The notes beneath the pieces were generated by a model that had not been told where the DNA came from, did no database searches, and saw only the letters and a program-made list of their open reading frames with translations. The position numbers and the translations under genes are program-made. A stretch of DNA of 44,100 bases from an uncultured Bacillota bacterium (GTDB taxonomy: Bacteria > Bacillota > Clostridia > Peptostreptococcales > Anaerovoracaceae): assembly GCA_949290475.1 (NCBI GenBank), contig CASESB010000024.1, positions 1-44,100 on the forward strand. The letters are read 5' to 3'. Positions within the stretch are counted from its first letter, which is position 1; the number at the start of each line of letters is the position of its first letter. This document shows, in pieces, positions 27,770 to 36,324 of this stretch.

Positions 27770-28483
27770 CTATTTGAGCTTATCGAGTACGGCGTTGCGG
27801 TGCTCGCTGATGGTGGCGTAATAGCGCACCATGTTGGCCGCCACCTTATCGTCCCAGGTGGTGCTGGCGGCGTATCGCTTATTGACGGAGGAGATGGTCT
27901 TGCCTGAGTAAAGGCTGCCGCCCGGAGACAGATAGCTGTTTGCCAGGGTTCGCGCGACGACGTCTATGCCCTCGGCCTTTGAAGAAAAGCCGCTGGAGCC
28001 GAAGCCGAACATGTTGTTCGGCCGGAAGCAAATGGTGCCGTTGGCGCTCTCGTGAGCAGCGATAGCCATGACGAACAGGCAGTTCACGCCGTAATCCTGT
28101 TCGGCTTTATAAAAGGCTTCCTCAAGGCCGACCAGGCCGCCTCTGGTGACCAGCTCGAGATCCGAGACGGTCGCGCCGCTCGGCTGGCTCACATCGAGGC
28201 TCATTATCTGCGAAGCAGAGTACGAGGGGAAGGATTCTCCTTCAATGACCCTGTCAACTGCTGATGTGCGCAGCGCCGTCGCCAGGTCTATTTCGCTGGC
28301 TGACTTGGCGCCCTCCTGCGAAAGCGCCTTGCTGGCTGCAGCGGAATCCGCTCTGATCTGCTCGATCTCGGCATAAAAGCAGGCCGCCAGCAGAGCGGCA
28401 GAGATTGCCAGCGCAATAAGCGCGGCGATCAGCACCTTGGATCTGTGATCTTTTTTTTCTATGACAATGCGAAGCTTTTCCAT
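27770..28483 (-). CDS. Membrane-anchored N-acetylglucosaminidase-domain protein
   Basis: This 237-residue protein starts at MEKLRIVIEKKDHRS. A single hydrophobic segment (VLIAALIALAISAALLAACF, residues 17-36) is a signal anchor, followed by a stalk of about 70 residues with an Ala/Ser/Glu-rich helix. The C-terminal glucosaminidase domain (PF01832-like) has FVMAIAAHESANGT, with the catalytic Glu at about residue 144, then FRPNNMFGFGSSG and the end WDDKVAANMVRYYA. It would cut peptidoglycan glycan strands. The coding frame extends upstream, but those codons read antisense to the divergent gene. Confidence 0.85.
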   Translation of the reverse strand: MEKLRIVIEKKDHRSKVLIAALIALAISAALLAACFYAEIEQIRADSAAASKALSQEGAKSASEIDLATALRTSAVDRVIEGESFPSYSASQIMSLDVSQPSGATVSDLELVTRGGLVGLEEAFYKAEQDYGVNCLFVMAIAAHESANGTICFRPNNMFGFGSSGFSSKAEGIDVVARTLANSYLSPGGSLYSGKTISSVNKRYAASTTWDDKVAANMVRYYATISEHRNAVLDKLK

Positions 28484-28504
28484 ATCTGTGCGTACCTCGT
28501 CCAC

Positions 28505-28533
28505 TTGAAAATCCTGAAATTCTAATATATTAT
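28505..28533 (+). promoter_or_regulatory. Sigma-A promoter of the secreted unknown gene
   Basis: TTGAAA (28505-28510), 17-bp spacer, TATTAT (28528-28533). The ribosome site GGAGG and the ATG at 28583 follow. Confidence 0.6.
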
Positions 28534-28582
28534 AAATAAAGTACAGAAAAAAAACAACCTTTGAGATACGGAGGATACATAT

Positions 28583-29173
28583 ATGTGTTACATCATCAAG
28601 GTGATATCGGCGCTGCTGATATCGGCGGTCCTGCAGACGGGTACCGAGGCCATGGTATCGACCACGCCGCGTGAGGCGGTGACGGACTTCATGGAAGGGC
28701 TGCGCGACAGAGAAGCGGTGGTAATGGAGAGGTATATGGATGACGAATACGTGAACTTCATCGCCAACGCGCAGGGCGACGACGAGGTCATAGAGAGGAT
28801 GAACGAAGCCCTGTTCAGCAAATTCGATTATCACATCGAGCAGGTGGCGAAAAAGGGCGACTCGGCCGTTGCCCGCGTGACGGTTACGAGCGTTGATTTC
28901 AGCGGAGTCGGAGAAGCCTACGATACAGCGGCATATCAGTATATCGTAGACAATCTTTATACGGAGGAGATCGCCGACAAGGAGCATCTCAACGCCAGAT
29001 GCCTCGATATTTACGTGCAGCAGATAGAGAAGGCCGCCGATACGGACGCGACGGTCGAGACGGAGGTTTTCATCCCGATGATGGATGACGGCTACTACGG
29101 GTGGAATATCATCATGACCGACGGGCTGATGCAGTCGGTGCTGGGAAATCTGCAGCTGCCGGCGACGGAATAA
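28583..29173 (+). CDS. Secreted protein of unknown function, NTF2/DUF5105-like
   Basis: I do not recognise this 196-residue protein with confidence. Residues 1-23 are a short signal-like segment (MCYIIKVISALLISAVLQTG) with no lipobox. The mature part is acidic, beginning with TTPREAVTDFMEGLRDRE, which resembles the first helix of NTF2-like or DUF5105 exported proteins, followed by alternating beta-like stretches (AVARVTVTSVDFSG) and an acidic helix. GGAGG lies 8 bases before the ATG. It is divergent from the glucosaminidase gene and shares a 99-bp regulatory gap with it. Confidence 0.75.
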   Translation: MCYIIKVISALLISAVLQTGTEAMVSTTPREAVTDFMEGLRDREAVVMERYMDDEYVNFIANAQGDDEVIERMNEALFSKFDYHIEQVAKKGDSAVARVTVTSVDFSGVGEAYDTAAYQYIVDNLYTEEIADKEHLNARCLDIYVQQIEKAADTDATVETEVFIPMMDDGYYGWNIIMTDGLMQSVLGNLQLPATE

Positions 29174-29261
29174 AGGTGTCAAAATAAGCCCGGTATCTAG
29201 CGTCAGAGGCGGCGATCAAAGGCTGTCAGGTGCTGTCAGGGACTGCGGCGGCAAAAATGCC

Positions 29262-29289
29262 TTGCATTTGCCCGAAACTGATGTATAAT
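29262..29289 (+). promoter_or_regulatory. Sigma-A promoter of rpsF-ssb-rpsR
   Basis: TTGCAT (29262-29267), 16-bp spacer, perfect TATAAT (29284-29289). Positions 29174-29261 hold nothing recognised. Confidence 0.75.
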
Positions 29290-29295
29290 ATAAAG

Positions 29296-29350
29296 GCGCG
29301 CATTTGCGTGCGATCCTTGCGGTAAGAGAGCTTACCGCCATTAAGTCCAT
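29296..29350 (+). ncRNA. Structured leader of rpsF, candidate S6:S18 binding site
   Basis: The leader holds a perfect hairpin GCGGTAAG-AGAG-CTTACCGC at 29319-29338, preceded by a GC-rich stem at 29296-29311, right before the AAGGAGG ribosome site. The rpsF transcripts of many bacteria carry an S6:S18-binding RNA with an essential CCG element; an ACCG is present here but I cannot show it matches that fold. Confidence 0.45.
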
Positions 29351-29365
29351 AAGGAGGTGAAAGAA

Positions 29366-29653
29366 ATGATAAACTACGAGGTAATGTTCATCATCGATCC
29401 TGCACTGGAAGACGACAAGAAGGAGGCTACGGTGGAGACCGTTAAGGGAATCATCGCGGCTGAAGGCGAGGTCGGCAATGTAGACGTGTGGGGCATGAGA
29501 AAGCTCGCTTATCCTATCCAGAAGAAAACTGAAGGATATTACGTTGTCATCGAGTTCAAGGCAGAAGCGACGCTTCCGGCTGAGCTGGACAGAAGGCTCA
29601 AGATATCGGATAACGTGATAAGACATCTGATAATCAACAAGGATGAGAAATAG
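29366..29653 (+). CDS. rpsF: 30S ribosomal protein S6
   Basis: This 95-residue protein starts MINYEVMFIIDP, set by an AAGGAGG site 8 bases upstream; an earlier GTG lies within that site. It has the S6 ferredoxin-like pattern: the edge strand YEVMFIIDPAL, the conserved WGMRKLAYPIQKKTEGYYV and the end ILRH-like VIRHLIINKDEK. It pairs with S18 in the 30S platform, and the two genes flank ssb as in Bacillus. Confidence 0.97.
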   Translation: MINYEVMFIIDPALEDDKKEATVETVKGIIAAEGEVGNVDVWGMRKLAYPIQKKTEGYYVVIEFKAEATLPAELDRRLKISDNVIRHLIINKDEK

Positions 29654-29668
29654 GAAGAGGGGTGCGGT

Positions 29669-30121
29669 ATGAATAGTGTTGTACTGATTGGACGATTGAC
29701 CAGAGACCCTGAGATAAGGTATATTTCCGAGAGCCAGATGGCGGTGGCTACGTTTACGGTGGCCATAGACAGGCCGGTAAGATCCGGACAGGAAAAGAAG
29801 ACGGATTTTCCGCGAGTGACGGTCTTCGGCAGACAGGCCGAAAACTGTGAGCGCTTCCTGGCTAAGGGCAGACTCGTCGGTGTTCAGGGAAGGATACAGA
29901 CGGGAAGCTATACCAACAAGGACGGCAACACCGTATACACAACGGATGTGGTTGCCGACAGAGTCGAGTTCCTCGAATGGGGAGACAGAAACGACAGAGC
30001 CGGCGGCGGCTATCAGAGTCAGAGCTCAAGACCTGCAAGGCAGGAGAATAACAGCTCCGACAGAGATATGGGCGTTCCGGAAGGATTTCAGGCGCTTCAG
30101 GACGACGACATCCCGTTCTAG
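29669..30121 (+). CDS. ssb: Single-stranded DNA-binding protein
   Basis: This 150-residue protein has an OB fold in residues 1-105, beginning MNSVVLIGRLTRDPEIRYI, with FPRVTVFGRQAENCERFLAKG and VQGRIQTGSYTN. A disordered Gly/Arg/Ser linker leads to the acidic tip DDDIPF, the tail that recruits partners such as PriA and RecO. It lies between rpsF and rpsR with 15-40 base gaps. Confidence 0.97.
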   Translation: MNSVVLIGRLTRDPEIRYISESQMAVATFTVAIDRPVRSGQEKKTDFPRVTVFGRQAENCERFLAKGRLVGVQGRIQTGSYTNKDGNTVYTTDVVADRVEFLEWGDRNDRAGGGYQSQSSRPARQENNSSDRDMGVPEGFQALQDDDIPF

Positions 30122-30160
30122 GAAAGGATTCTTAAGATTCTTAAGGAAAGGAGAAAGAGC

Positions 30161-30394
30161 ATGGATAACAAGAGACGCGGCGGCATGAGAAGAAGAAAGG
30201 TATGCCAGTTCTGCGCTGACAAGACAGAAACCATAGATTACAAGGACGTTGAAAAGCTCAAGAAGTATGTGACGGAGAGAGGCAAGATCCTCCCTAAGAG
30301 GATCACCGGCACCTGCGCCATACATCAGAGAGAGGTTACCAGAGCTATCAAGAGAGCGAGAATAGTAGCTCTCCTGCCTTATACGGCTGACTAA
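30161..30394 (+). CDS. rpsR: 30S ribosomal protein S18
   Basis: This 77-residue protein has [13 protein letters not shown], with a Cys pair at residues 15 and 18 typical of zinc-type S18, [19 protein letters not shown] and the conserved [28 protein letters not shown] lies 7 bases before the ATG. It is followed by a strong terminator. Confidence 0.97.
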   Translation: MDNKRRGGMRRRKVCQFCADKTETIDYKDVEKLKKYVTERGKILPKRITGTCAIHQREVTRAIKRARIVALLPYTAD

Positions 30395-30420
30395 ACCGGG
30401 AACCGGACAACGAAAAAGAC

Positions 30421-30455
30421 AGACTGCTGCATCATGCCGGTGCAGCAGTCTTTTT
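30421..30455 (+). terminator. Intrinsic terminator after rpsR
   Basis: Perfect 11-bp stem AGACTGCTGCA / TGCAGCAGTCT followed by TTTTG. Confidence 0.9.
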
Positions 30456-30514
30456 GCGTGCCGGCCGAGGCGATACGCACAGACAGCATACAAGTTAGAA
30501 AACGCCATAAAAAA

Positions 30515-30543
30515 AAGACAAACCAATTTATGTATGGTATAAT
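30515..30543 (+). promoter_or_regulatory. Promoter of the DUF2232-gdpP-rplI-dnaB unit
   Basis: AAGACA (30515-30520), 17-bp spacer, perfect TATAAT (30538-30543); the DUF2232 ATG follows at 30580. Confidence 0.6.
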
Positions 30544-30579
30544 AACTATTACCTATTGACTTTTTTCGGGAGGGATCGG

Positions 30580-31326
30580 ATGTACCTGCTTTTGATATAT
30601 TTTCTGATATTGGTGATACCCATCCTGGTGATAGTCCGCTGGACGTATGCCGGAGGCATTTCGCCGTACAGGACGGTGCTCTACGGAGCTGTCGGAGCGA
30701 CGGCGGGCATGGTGCTCGTCTTCATGGCGGCATCGGTAAACGGGCCGGGGCTGTTCGCGCAGATAAACGGGCTCGTCAGCGATATGGCGGAAGAGATGGC
30801 GAAGAATCCGATGATCGCGGATTCCCTGGGAGCCGGCGAGCTGAGCGGGGAAGCGCTGGCTAAAAGGCTGGAGGAAGTGTACAGCAGCGTATTCGCGCTG
30901 ATGCCGGCGACGCTGATGATATTGAGTCTGGTCGTATCCTACGTGGAGTACATCATCATCTCGAAGATAATGTCAAAAAAGAAGCAGGTGGCTATGCTGC
31001 CGAAGTTTCGTGAATTTTCCTGGCCTGCAGGAGCGTTCATGGGCGTCATCGGGATGTATCTCATATCGTGGCTGCTGACGATGACCGGCGTGTTCAAAGA
31101 CGGCATGGTATACGCCAATATGGACATGCTGTTCAATTTCGTATTCTCCATCCAGGGAGTATCGGTCGTGCTGATGTTCTGCCACATGAAGCGCGTGCCG
31201 ACGGCGGTGGGCATAGTTATAGCCGTGCTGATGTGGGGCGTATTCATATTCAGGCCGGTGCTGATGCTGCTGGGGATGCTCGATCTCATCTTCGGCATCA
31301 AGAAGAGGATCCGCGGCAGACAGTGA
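30580..31326 (+). CDS. DUF2232 (YybS-like) multi-pass membrane protein
   Basis: This 248-residue protein starts MYLLLIYFLILVIPILV, with GGGAGGG 5 bases upstream; an in-frame TTG 24 bases earlier lies before that site. It has about six hydrophobic helices, with a soluble loop near residues 70-105 (INGLVSDMAEEMAKNPMIAD, then GELSGEALAKRLEEVY). The pattern and place before gdpP and rplI match DUF2232/YybS proteins of Bacillota. The function is unknown; the link with GdpP suggests a membrane partner role. Confidence 0.8.
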   Translation: MYLLLIYFLILVIPILVIVRWTYAGGISPYRTVLYGAVGATAGMVLVFMAASVNGPGLFAQINGLVSDMAEEMAKNPMIADSLGAGELSGEALAKRLEEVYSSVFALMPATLMILSLVVSYVEYIIISKIMSKKKQVAMLPKFREFSWPAGAFMGVIGMYLISWLLTMTGVFKDGMVYANMDMLFNFVFSIQGVSVVLMFCHMKRVPTAVGIVIAVLMWGVFIFRPVLMLLGMLDLIFGIKKRIRGRQ

Positions 31327-31450
31327 CGCAGGCAGCGCTTCGCGGCGGGCAGCGATGTGCGCGGAACGGCAGCCGCATCGCAGGCGGGCGCGGGCCGCAG
31401 CGGGATAGCAAGGAGAAAATCAGGCATAGCAGGATTTCAGGAGGATAACA

Positions 31451-33226
31451 ATGTACGTTGGGAGAATAGAAAAGCTGCTGACGCATTATTCGATGGTGCC
31501 CATGTGTATCATAAATTCCTTAGGGAAGGTCACCAGGGCAAACAAGAGGATAGCCGATGTCTTCAAATACGACGGTATCGTGGACAACGATATCTTCGTA
31601 CTGACGGGCATCAAATTCCCGGAGATCGCAGAGTCTGCGAGGACGGGCAAAGCGCTCTTCCTCAGGAAAAACGACAAAGCCTTTAAGATACTGACGGAGT
31701 TCATCGGCGAGGGCGAGACGGCCTCCATCGTGATGAGCTTTATCGACATGACATCCTTTGAGACACTGAAGGATCTGTACAATGAAGAGAAGCCGTGCAT
31801 AGCGCTCATAAACGTGGACAACCTCGACGAGATGACGCCCAGCGGCAAGGAGGAAAGCGAGCTGGAGGTGTCCACGGAGGTGGACAGGCTCATCAGGAGC
31901 TGGAGCGCCGGTATGGGCGCGGCGATCTCGCGCTACAAGGATCACATGTACGAGATGCTCCTGACGCACAAGAACTACAGGGAACTCGTAAACAGCAAGT
32001 TCGATATACTCGATGAAGTCAGGAAAATAGAGACGGACATGGATTTTCCGGTCACGCTCAGTATAGGCATCGGCATCGGTGGCAAGACGATAGCCGAGAG
32101 CGAGGACTACGCCCAGGACGCTCTCAACCTGGCGCTGGGGCGCGGAGGCGACCAGGCAGTGGTCAGGAACGTCAAGAACTTTGAATACTACGGCGGCAAG
32201 ACGCAGAGCGTAGAAAAGGGCTATAAAGGAAAATCCAGGATCATCGCCCACGCTATCAAGCTGCTGATGACCCAGTCCACGAGGATATTCATAATGGGGC
32301 ACGCCAATCCCGATATGGACTGCTTCGGCTCGGCGCTGGGCATATACAGGATAGCGAAATCCATCGGCAAGGAAGCGTTCATCGTTATGAACGAGTACAA
32401 CTCCACCATGGAGGATATCATAAGGGACGCCAGAGAAACGGAGGAGTATGAGTTCATCAGCAGCGACAAGGCGCTGACGATGGCTGACAAGGGAGCGCTG
32501 GCGGTAGTTGTCGATACGCACAGGCCGACGCTGGTGGAGTCGATCGCACTGCTGGAGAAGATAAACAGGACGGTCATCATAGATCACCACAGAAGAACGG
32601 AGGGTTCTCTGCCGAATACGCTGCTGTCATACATGGAATCATACGCCTCATCGGCATCAGAGCTGGTGACGGAGATCGTACAGTACGCCTGTGAGAAGAA
32701 AGTCCTCAGCAAATTCGAGGCTGACGCGCTGCTCGCCGGCATCATGGTGGACACCAACAGGTTCGCGGTCAAGGCGGGAGTCAGGACCTTTGAGGCCGCC
32801 GCCTGGCTCAAGAGAGCCGGAGCCGATCTGGAAAACGTCAGGAGATATTTTCAGACAGATGCCGAGAGCTTCAGAGTCAGGGCGCAGTGCATCGCCGGGG
32901 CGGAATTCATCGGCGGCTGCGTAGCCATGTCCGTGTGCCCGGGGCAGATCCCGGATGCACAGATAGTGAATTCGCAGGTGGCGGATGAGCTGCTGACGAT
33001 AAAGGGCATCAAGGTCAGCTTCGTTGCCGGACGCAACCAGCAGGGGCTGACCGTAGTCAGCGCCAGATCTCTGGGAGACGTGAACGTGCAGCGTATCATG
33101 GAAAAGTTCGGCGGCGGCGGTCATTTCAATACGGCCGGCACTCAGTCCGAGCTTGCGCCGGGTGAAATGCTGGCGAGGATAAGGGAAGAGCTTGAAAGAC
33201 AGGAATTCGTGAAAACTTCACAATAG
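31451..33226 (+). CDS. gdpP: Cyclic-di-AMP phosphodiesterase GdpP (DHH/DHHA1), without N-terminal membrane helices
   Basis: This 591-residue protein opens directly with a PAS-like segment (YSMVPMCIINSLGKVTRANKR), whereas Bacillus GdpP is about 659 residues and starts with two membrane helices. A degenerate GGDEF domain follows (about residues 100-260). The DHH domain has GHANPDMDCFGSALG near 282, VVDTHRP near 355 and IDHHRR at 377-382, and the DHHA1 domain ends FGGGGHFNTAG near 553. It should hydrolyse c-di-AMP to pApA. AGGAGG precedes the ATG. The 124-bp gap upstream is GC-rich with no feature recognised. Confidence 0.9.
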   Translation: MYVGRIEKLLTHYSMVPMCIINSLGKVTRANKRIADVFKYDGIVDNDIFVLTGIKFPEIAESARTGKALFLRKNDKAFKILTEFIGEGETASIVMSFIDMTSFETLKDLYNEEKPCIALINVDNLDEMTPSGKEESELEVSTEVDRLIRSWSAGMGAAISRYKDHMYEMLLTHKNYRELVNSKFDILDEVRKIETDMDFPVTLSIGIGIGGKTIAESEDYAQDALNLALGRGGDQAVVRNVKNFEYYGGKTQSVEKGYKGKSRIIAHAIKLLMTQSTRIFIMGHANPDMDCFGSALGIYRIAKSIGKEAFIVMNEYNSTMEDIIRDARETEEYEFISSDKALTMADKGALAVVVDTHRPTLVESIALLEKINRTVIIDHHRRTEGSLPNTLLSYMESYASSASELVTEIVQYACEKKVLSKFEADALLAGIMVDTNRFAVKAGVRTFEAAAWLKRAGADLENVRRYFQTDAESFRVRAQCIAGAEFIGGCVAMSVCPGQIPDAQIVNSQVADELLTIKGIKVSFVAGRNQQGLTVVSARSLGDVNVQRIMEKFGGGGHFNTAGTQSELAPGEMLARIREELERQEFVKTSQ

Positions 33227-33237
33227 GAGGTTAAAAT

Positions 33238-33681
33238 ATGATAGTAATACTTACAAAGGACGTTAAGGGAACGGGCAAGGCAGGAGAGGTCGTAAAGGTA
33301 AGCGACGGCTATGCCAGGAACATGCTTTTGCCTAGAGGGCTGGCCAAGGAAGCTACGGAAGGCAACATCAGAAGCCTCGAAAAGCAGAAGGCTATCGCCG
33401 CCGAAAAGCATGAGGAGCAGAAGGCTGCTGCGAAGGAACAGGCCAAGGCGCTGGAAAACGTGACGGTGCAGATAAAGTCCAAGGGCGGAGAGAACGGCAA
33501 GCTTTTCGGATCCATAACCTCGAAGGACATCGCAGAAGCCCTGCAGCAGCAGGAGAACATGAAGATAGATAAGAAGAAGATCGAGCTGGCTGCGCCTATA
33601 AAGCAGACGGGCGAGACACAGGTCACCGTGAAGCTTTTCCCTGAGGTCACGGCTACGCTCAAGGTCAATGTTACCCTTTGA
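33238..33681 (+). CDS. rplI: 50S ribosomal protein L9
   Basis: This 147-residue protein begins [18 protein letters not shown] with the conserved [20 protein letters not shown] block. A long central helix rich in Glu, Lys and Ala connects to the C-terminal domain [22 protein letters not shown] lies 6 bases upstream. It is encoded between gdpP and dnaB, as in many Bacillota. Confidence 0.97.
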   Translation: MIVILTKDVKGTGKAGEVVKVSDGYARNMLLPRGLAKEATEGNIRSLEKQKAIAAEKHEEQKAAAKEQAKALENVTVQIKSKGGENGKLFGSITSKDIAEALQQQENMKIDKKKIELAAPIKQTGETQVTVKLFPEVTATLKVNVTL

Positions 33682-33697
33682 TTTTCAGGAGGGCGAT

Positions 33698-35035
33698 ATG
33701 GAAGGAAGGATACCTCCTCACAGCATGGAAGCGGAAAGATCCGTCCTCGGAGCGGCGCTGCTGTCCAAGGACGCGCTGCTCGACGTGATGGAGATCGTTA
33801 AAGCCGACGATTTTTATGACAGCAATCATAAGGAGATCTTCGGCGCCATACAGGAGCTATACAGGAGAAGCGCCCCTGTGGACGCACTCACCGTATCGGA
33901 GGAGCTGAAGAAACGCAACAGCCTCGACATGGTGGGCGGCAGGGCATACATAGCTTCGCTCTCGTCGGGAACGCCGACTACGAGCAATGCGGAGGAATAT
34001 GCCAGGATCGTCGTGGAAAACGCGGCGATAAGACGTCTCATAAGCACGGCTGACGACATAGTGAGCAAGGGCTACGAGGGCTCCATGGACGCCGGGCAGA
34101 TGCTGGATTATGCCGAGAGCGGCATTTTCGAGATCTCGCAGTCCAGGCAGAAAGGGCAGTATACGCATCTCAAGGATGTGCTGCTCGAGAACATAGAGAT
34201 AATAGACAAGGCCTCGCAGATGGACGGCGGGCTTACGGGCGTCACCACCGGCTTCAAATACCTTGACGGTATGACGTCGGGGTTGCAGCGGTCCGATCTT
34301 ATAATACTGGCGGCCAGACCGGCCATGGGCAAGACGGCCTTCGCGCTGTCGCTGGCGCTGAATGCCGCGCTCAAGGGAAACGCTTCGGTGATGGTCTTCA
34401 GTCTGGAGATGGCAAAGGAACAGCTGGGGCAGCGACTGCTTTCCATGGAATCCAAGGTGCCGATGCAGAGCCTCAAGACAGGACGGCTGGAGCGGCGCGA
34501 CTGGGATGATATCAACATCGCGCTCGATTCACTGTCAAAGGCCAATATACATATAGACGATACGGCCGGCATAAGCATCATGGAGATGAAGAGCAAATGC
34601 AGGCGGCTCAAGGCCGAAGAAGGGCTCGATCTCGTGGTCATAGACTATCTGCAGCTGATGAACCCGGAGGGTCGTGCGGATTCCAGGACGCAGGAGATAT
34701 CCGTTATATCCAGGAACCTGAAGCTGTTGGCCAGAGAGCTGGACTGTCCGGTGCTGGTGCTGTCGCAGCTTTCGCGAGCGCCGGAGACGAGAACGGACCA
34801 CAGGCCGATGCTCTCGGATCTGAGGGAATCCGGCTCCATAGAGCAGGACGCGGATATCGTGATATTCCTTTACAGAGACGAATACTACAATGAGGATACC
34901 GATGCACCGGGAGAATGTGAGGTCATCGTCGCCAAGCAGAGAAGCGGCCCTACCGGCACTATCAAGGTTACGTGGCTCGATAAGCTGACGAAATTTGTCG
35001 ACGGCATGGGCGGCGGCAATGTGCCGGAATTCTGA
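33698..35035 (+). CDS. dnaB: Replicative DNA helicase DnaB (DnaC of Bacillus)
   Basis: This 445-residue protein starts at MEGRIPPHSMEAERSVLGAA, with GGAGGG just upstream; a longer frame overlapping rplI is rejected. The N-terminal domain has PHSMEAERSVLGA, and the RecA-like motor has Walker A AARPAMGKTAFALS near residue 205, Walker B DLVVIDYLQLM and the signature SQLSRAPETR, then SDLRESGSIEQDADIV. It unwinds DNA at the fork as a hexamer. The DnaD-domain loader-like gene follows 23 bases later. Confidence 0.97.
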   Translation: MEGRIPPHSMEAERSVLGAALLSKDALLDVMEIVKADDFYDSNHKEIFGAIQELYRRSAPVDALTVSEELKKRNSLDMVGGRAYIASLSSGTPTTSNAEEYARIVVENAAIRRLISTADDIVSKGYEGSMDAGQMLDYAESGIFEISQSRQKGQYTHLKDVLLENIEIIDKASQMDGGLTGVTTGFKYLDGMTSGLQRSDLIILAARPAMGKTAFALSLALNAALKGNASVMVFSLEMAKEQLGQRLLSMESKVPMQSLKTGRLERRDWDDINIALDSLSKANIHIDDTAGISIMEMKSKCRRLKAEEGLDLVVIDYLQLMNPEGRADSRTQEISVISRNLKLLARELDCPVLVLSQLSRAPETRTDHRPMLSDLRESGSIEQDADIVIFLYRDEYYNEDTDAPGECEVIVAKQRSGPTGTIKVTWLDKLTKFVDGMGGGNVPEF

Positions 35036-35058
35036 TCGGGAGGTGATCGGAAACAGAG

Positions 35059-36324
35059 ATGAGCTTTAGAAAAGAGAAAATAAAAGACCTTTTCCTTCTC
35101 GACACCAGAGTGGAGAACATTTTCATAAACGAATACATGGCCTCCGCGCCCGGGGATTTCGTGAAGGTATACATGTTCGCGCGCATGTACACAGGTCTTG
35201 ATATAGAGATAACAAACGAAGAGATCGCACACCACCTGGGTCTGGATGACGAGGACGTGCTCAAGGCCTGGACGTACTGGGAGCGCATGGGTGCGGTAAG
35301 GAAGATAAAAAAAGATCCGAACGACAGATACCGGTACGATATCGAGTTCGTAAGCCTGCGTGAGCAGCTTTACGGCGAGCGGACGAAGAAAAAGGCTTTT
35401 TCGCAGGAGGATACGCTGCCGGCCATGATGGCGGACAGCTCGGTGCAGGAGATGTTCGCCGGGATAGAGAAGACGCTCGGGAAGGTCATCAGCGGCACGG
35501 AGATGATGGAGATCATGTCGCTCATGAACGAATTCAACGCCGAGCCGGAGCTGATAGTCTACGCATACGACTATTGCGCCAAGAGAAAGAAAACGAACAT
35601 AAAATATGTTTCCGCCGTCATCAGGGGCTGGCTGGAGGAAGGTCTGCGCGACGTTGAGGCGGTAGAGAGACAGCTGAGTGAAAGAGACAAGAAGAACCAT
35701 CTATATAAGCGGGTGTTCCAGGCGCTCGGCTTCGCGCGCAACGCGACGGAGGAAGAGAAGCGCATAATGGATTCCTGGTTCGATACGATGGGCTTTTCGC
35801 TGGAAAAGGTGCTGAGCGCCTGCAGCAAGACTTCGGGGATCAACAATCCCAATATCAATTACGTGAACAAGATCCTCACGAGCTGGCATGAGGAGAGCGG
35901 CGGCAGGAGCGCGGGCGTTAAAGGCGACGGAGAGCCGACCGCCGGAGAGATAAAACGCTACTACGAGGCTCTTGTCCGCAAAGAGGAAGAAGAGGCAGAG
36001 CAGCGCCGCGCTCAGGTGTATGAAAAGGTGCCGCGCATAAAAGAGATAGAGGATGAACTGCACAATCTCAACAGGGAGATTTCCAGGATCATCATCTCCG
36101 ACAGGGTGGACGGCGACAGTGCCGTTGCCGACATCAGGAGCAGGCTGGATTCCCTCAATATGGAGAAAGCCTTTCTGCTGACCGATAACGGATTTGAAAT
36201 GGATTTTATGGACATAAAATACAGGTGTCCGCAATGCAAGGATACCGGGATTCTTGAAACAGGAGAGAAATGTCAATGTTTTCGAGAGATAACAAGAGAA
36301 AAAATAAAGTCGATGGGGCTGTAG
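35059..36324 (+). CDS. DnaD-domain protein with DnaI-like zinc tail and no AAA+ domain
   Basis: This is a 421-residue replication protein. Residues 1-85 are a DnaD-N-like winged helix (FVKVYMFARMYTGLDIEITNEE, GLDDEDVLKAWTYWERMGAV). Two DnaD-type C-terminal repeats follow, about residues 130-215 (ISGTEMMEIMSLMNEFNAE, then VIRGWLEEGLRDVE) and 220-285 (GFSLEKVLSACSKTSGINNPNINYVN). From about residue 295 the sequence resembles the N-terminal part of clostridial DnaC/DnaI loaders (RRAQVYEKVPRIKEIEDEL), ending in C390, C393, C405 and C407, a CxxC-x11-CxC zinc site. It stops where loaders begin their AAA+ module, with no Walker A downstream. The ribosome site GGGAGGTGATC is complementary to an extended anti-Shine-Dalgarno. 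Confidence 0.85.
   Translation: MSFRKEKIKDLFLLDTRVENIFINEYMASAPGDFVKVYMFARMYTGLDIEITNEEIAHHLGLDDEDVLKAWTYWERMGAVRKIKKDPNDRYRYDIEFVSLREQLYGERTKKKAFSQEDTLPAMMADSSVQEMFAGIEKTLGKVISGTEMMEIMSLMNEFNAEPELIVYAYDYCAKRKKTNIKYVSAVIRGWLEEGLRDVEAVERQLSERDKKNHLYKRVFQALGFARNATEEEKRIMDSWFDTMGFSLEKVLSACSKTSGINNPNINYVNKILTSWHEESGGRSAGVKGDGEPTAGEIKRYYEALVRKEEEEAEQRRAQVYEKVPRIKEIEDELHNLNREISRIIISDRVDGDSAVADIRSRLDSLNMEKAFLLTDNGFEMDFMDIKYRCPQCKDTGILETGEKCQCFREITREKIKSMGL

Noticed and set aside
28484..29182. Long N-terminal extension of the glucosaminidase frame
   Set aside because: It is antisense to the divergent secreted-protein gene and would place the signal anchor in the middle of the protein.
31068..31448. 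126-residue frame between DUF2232 and gdpP
   Set aside because: Out-of-frame shadow of the membrane protein gene running into a GC-rich gap; it contains no membrane helices that could belong to GdpP.
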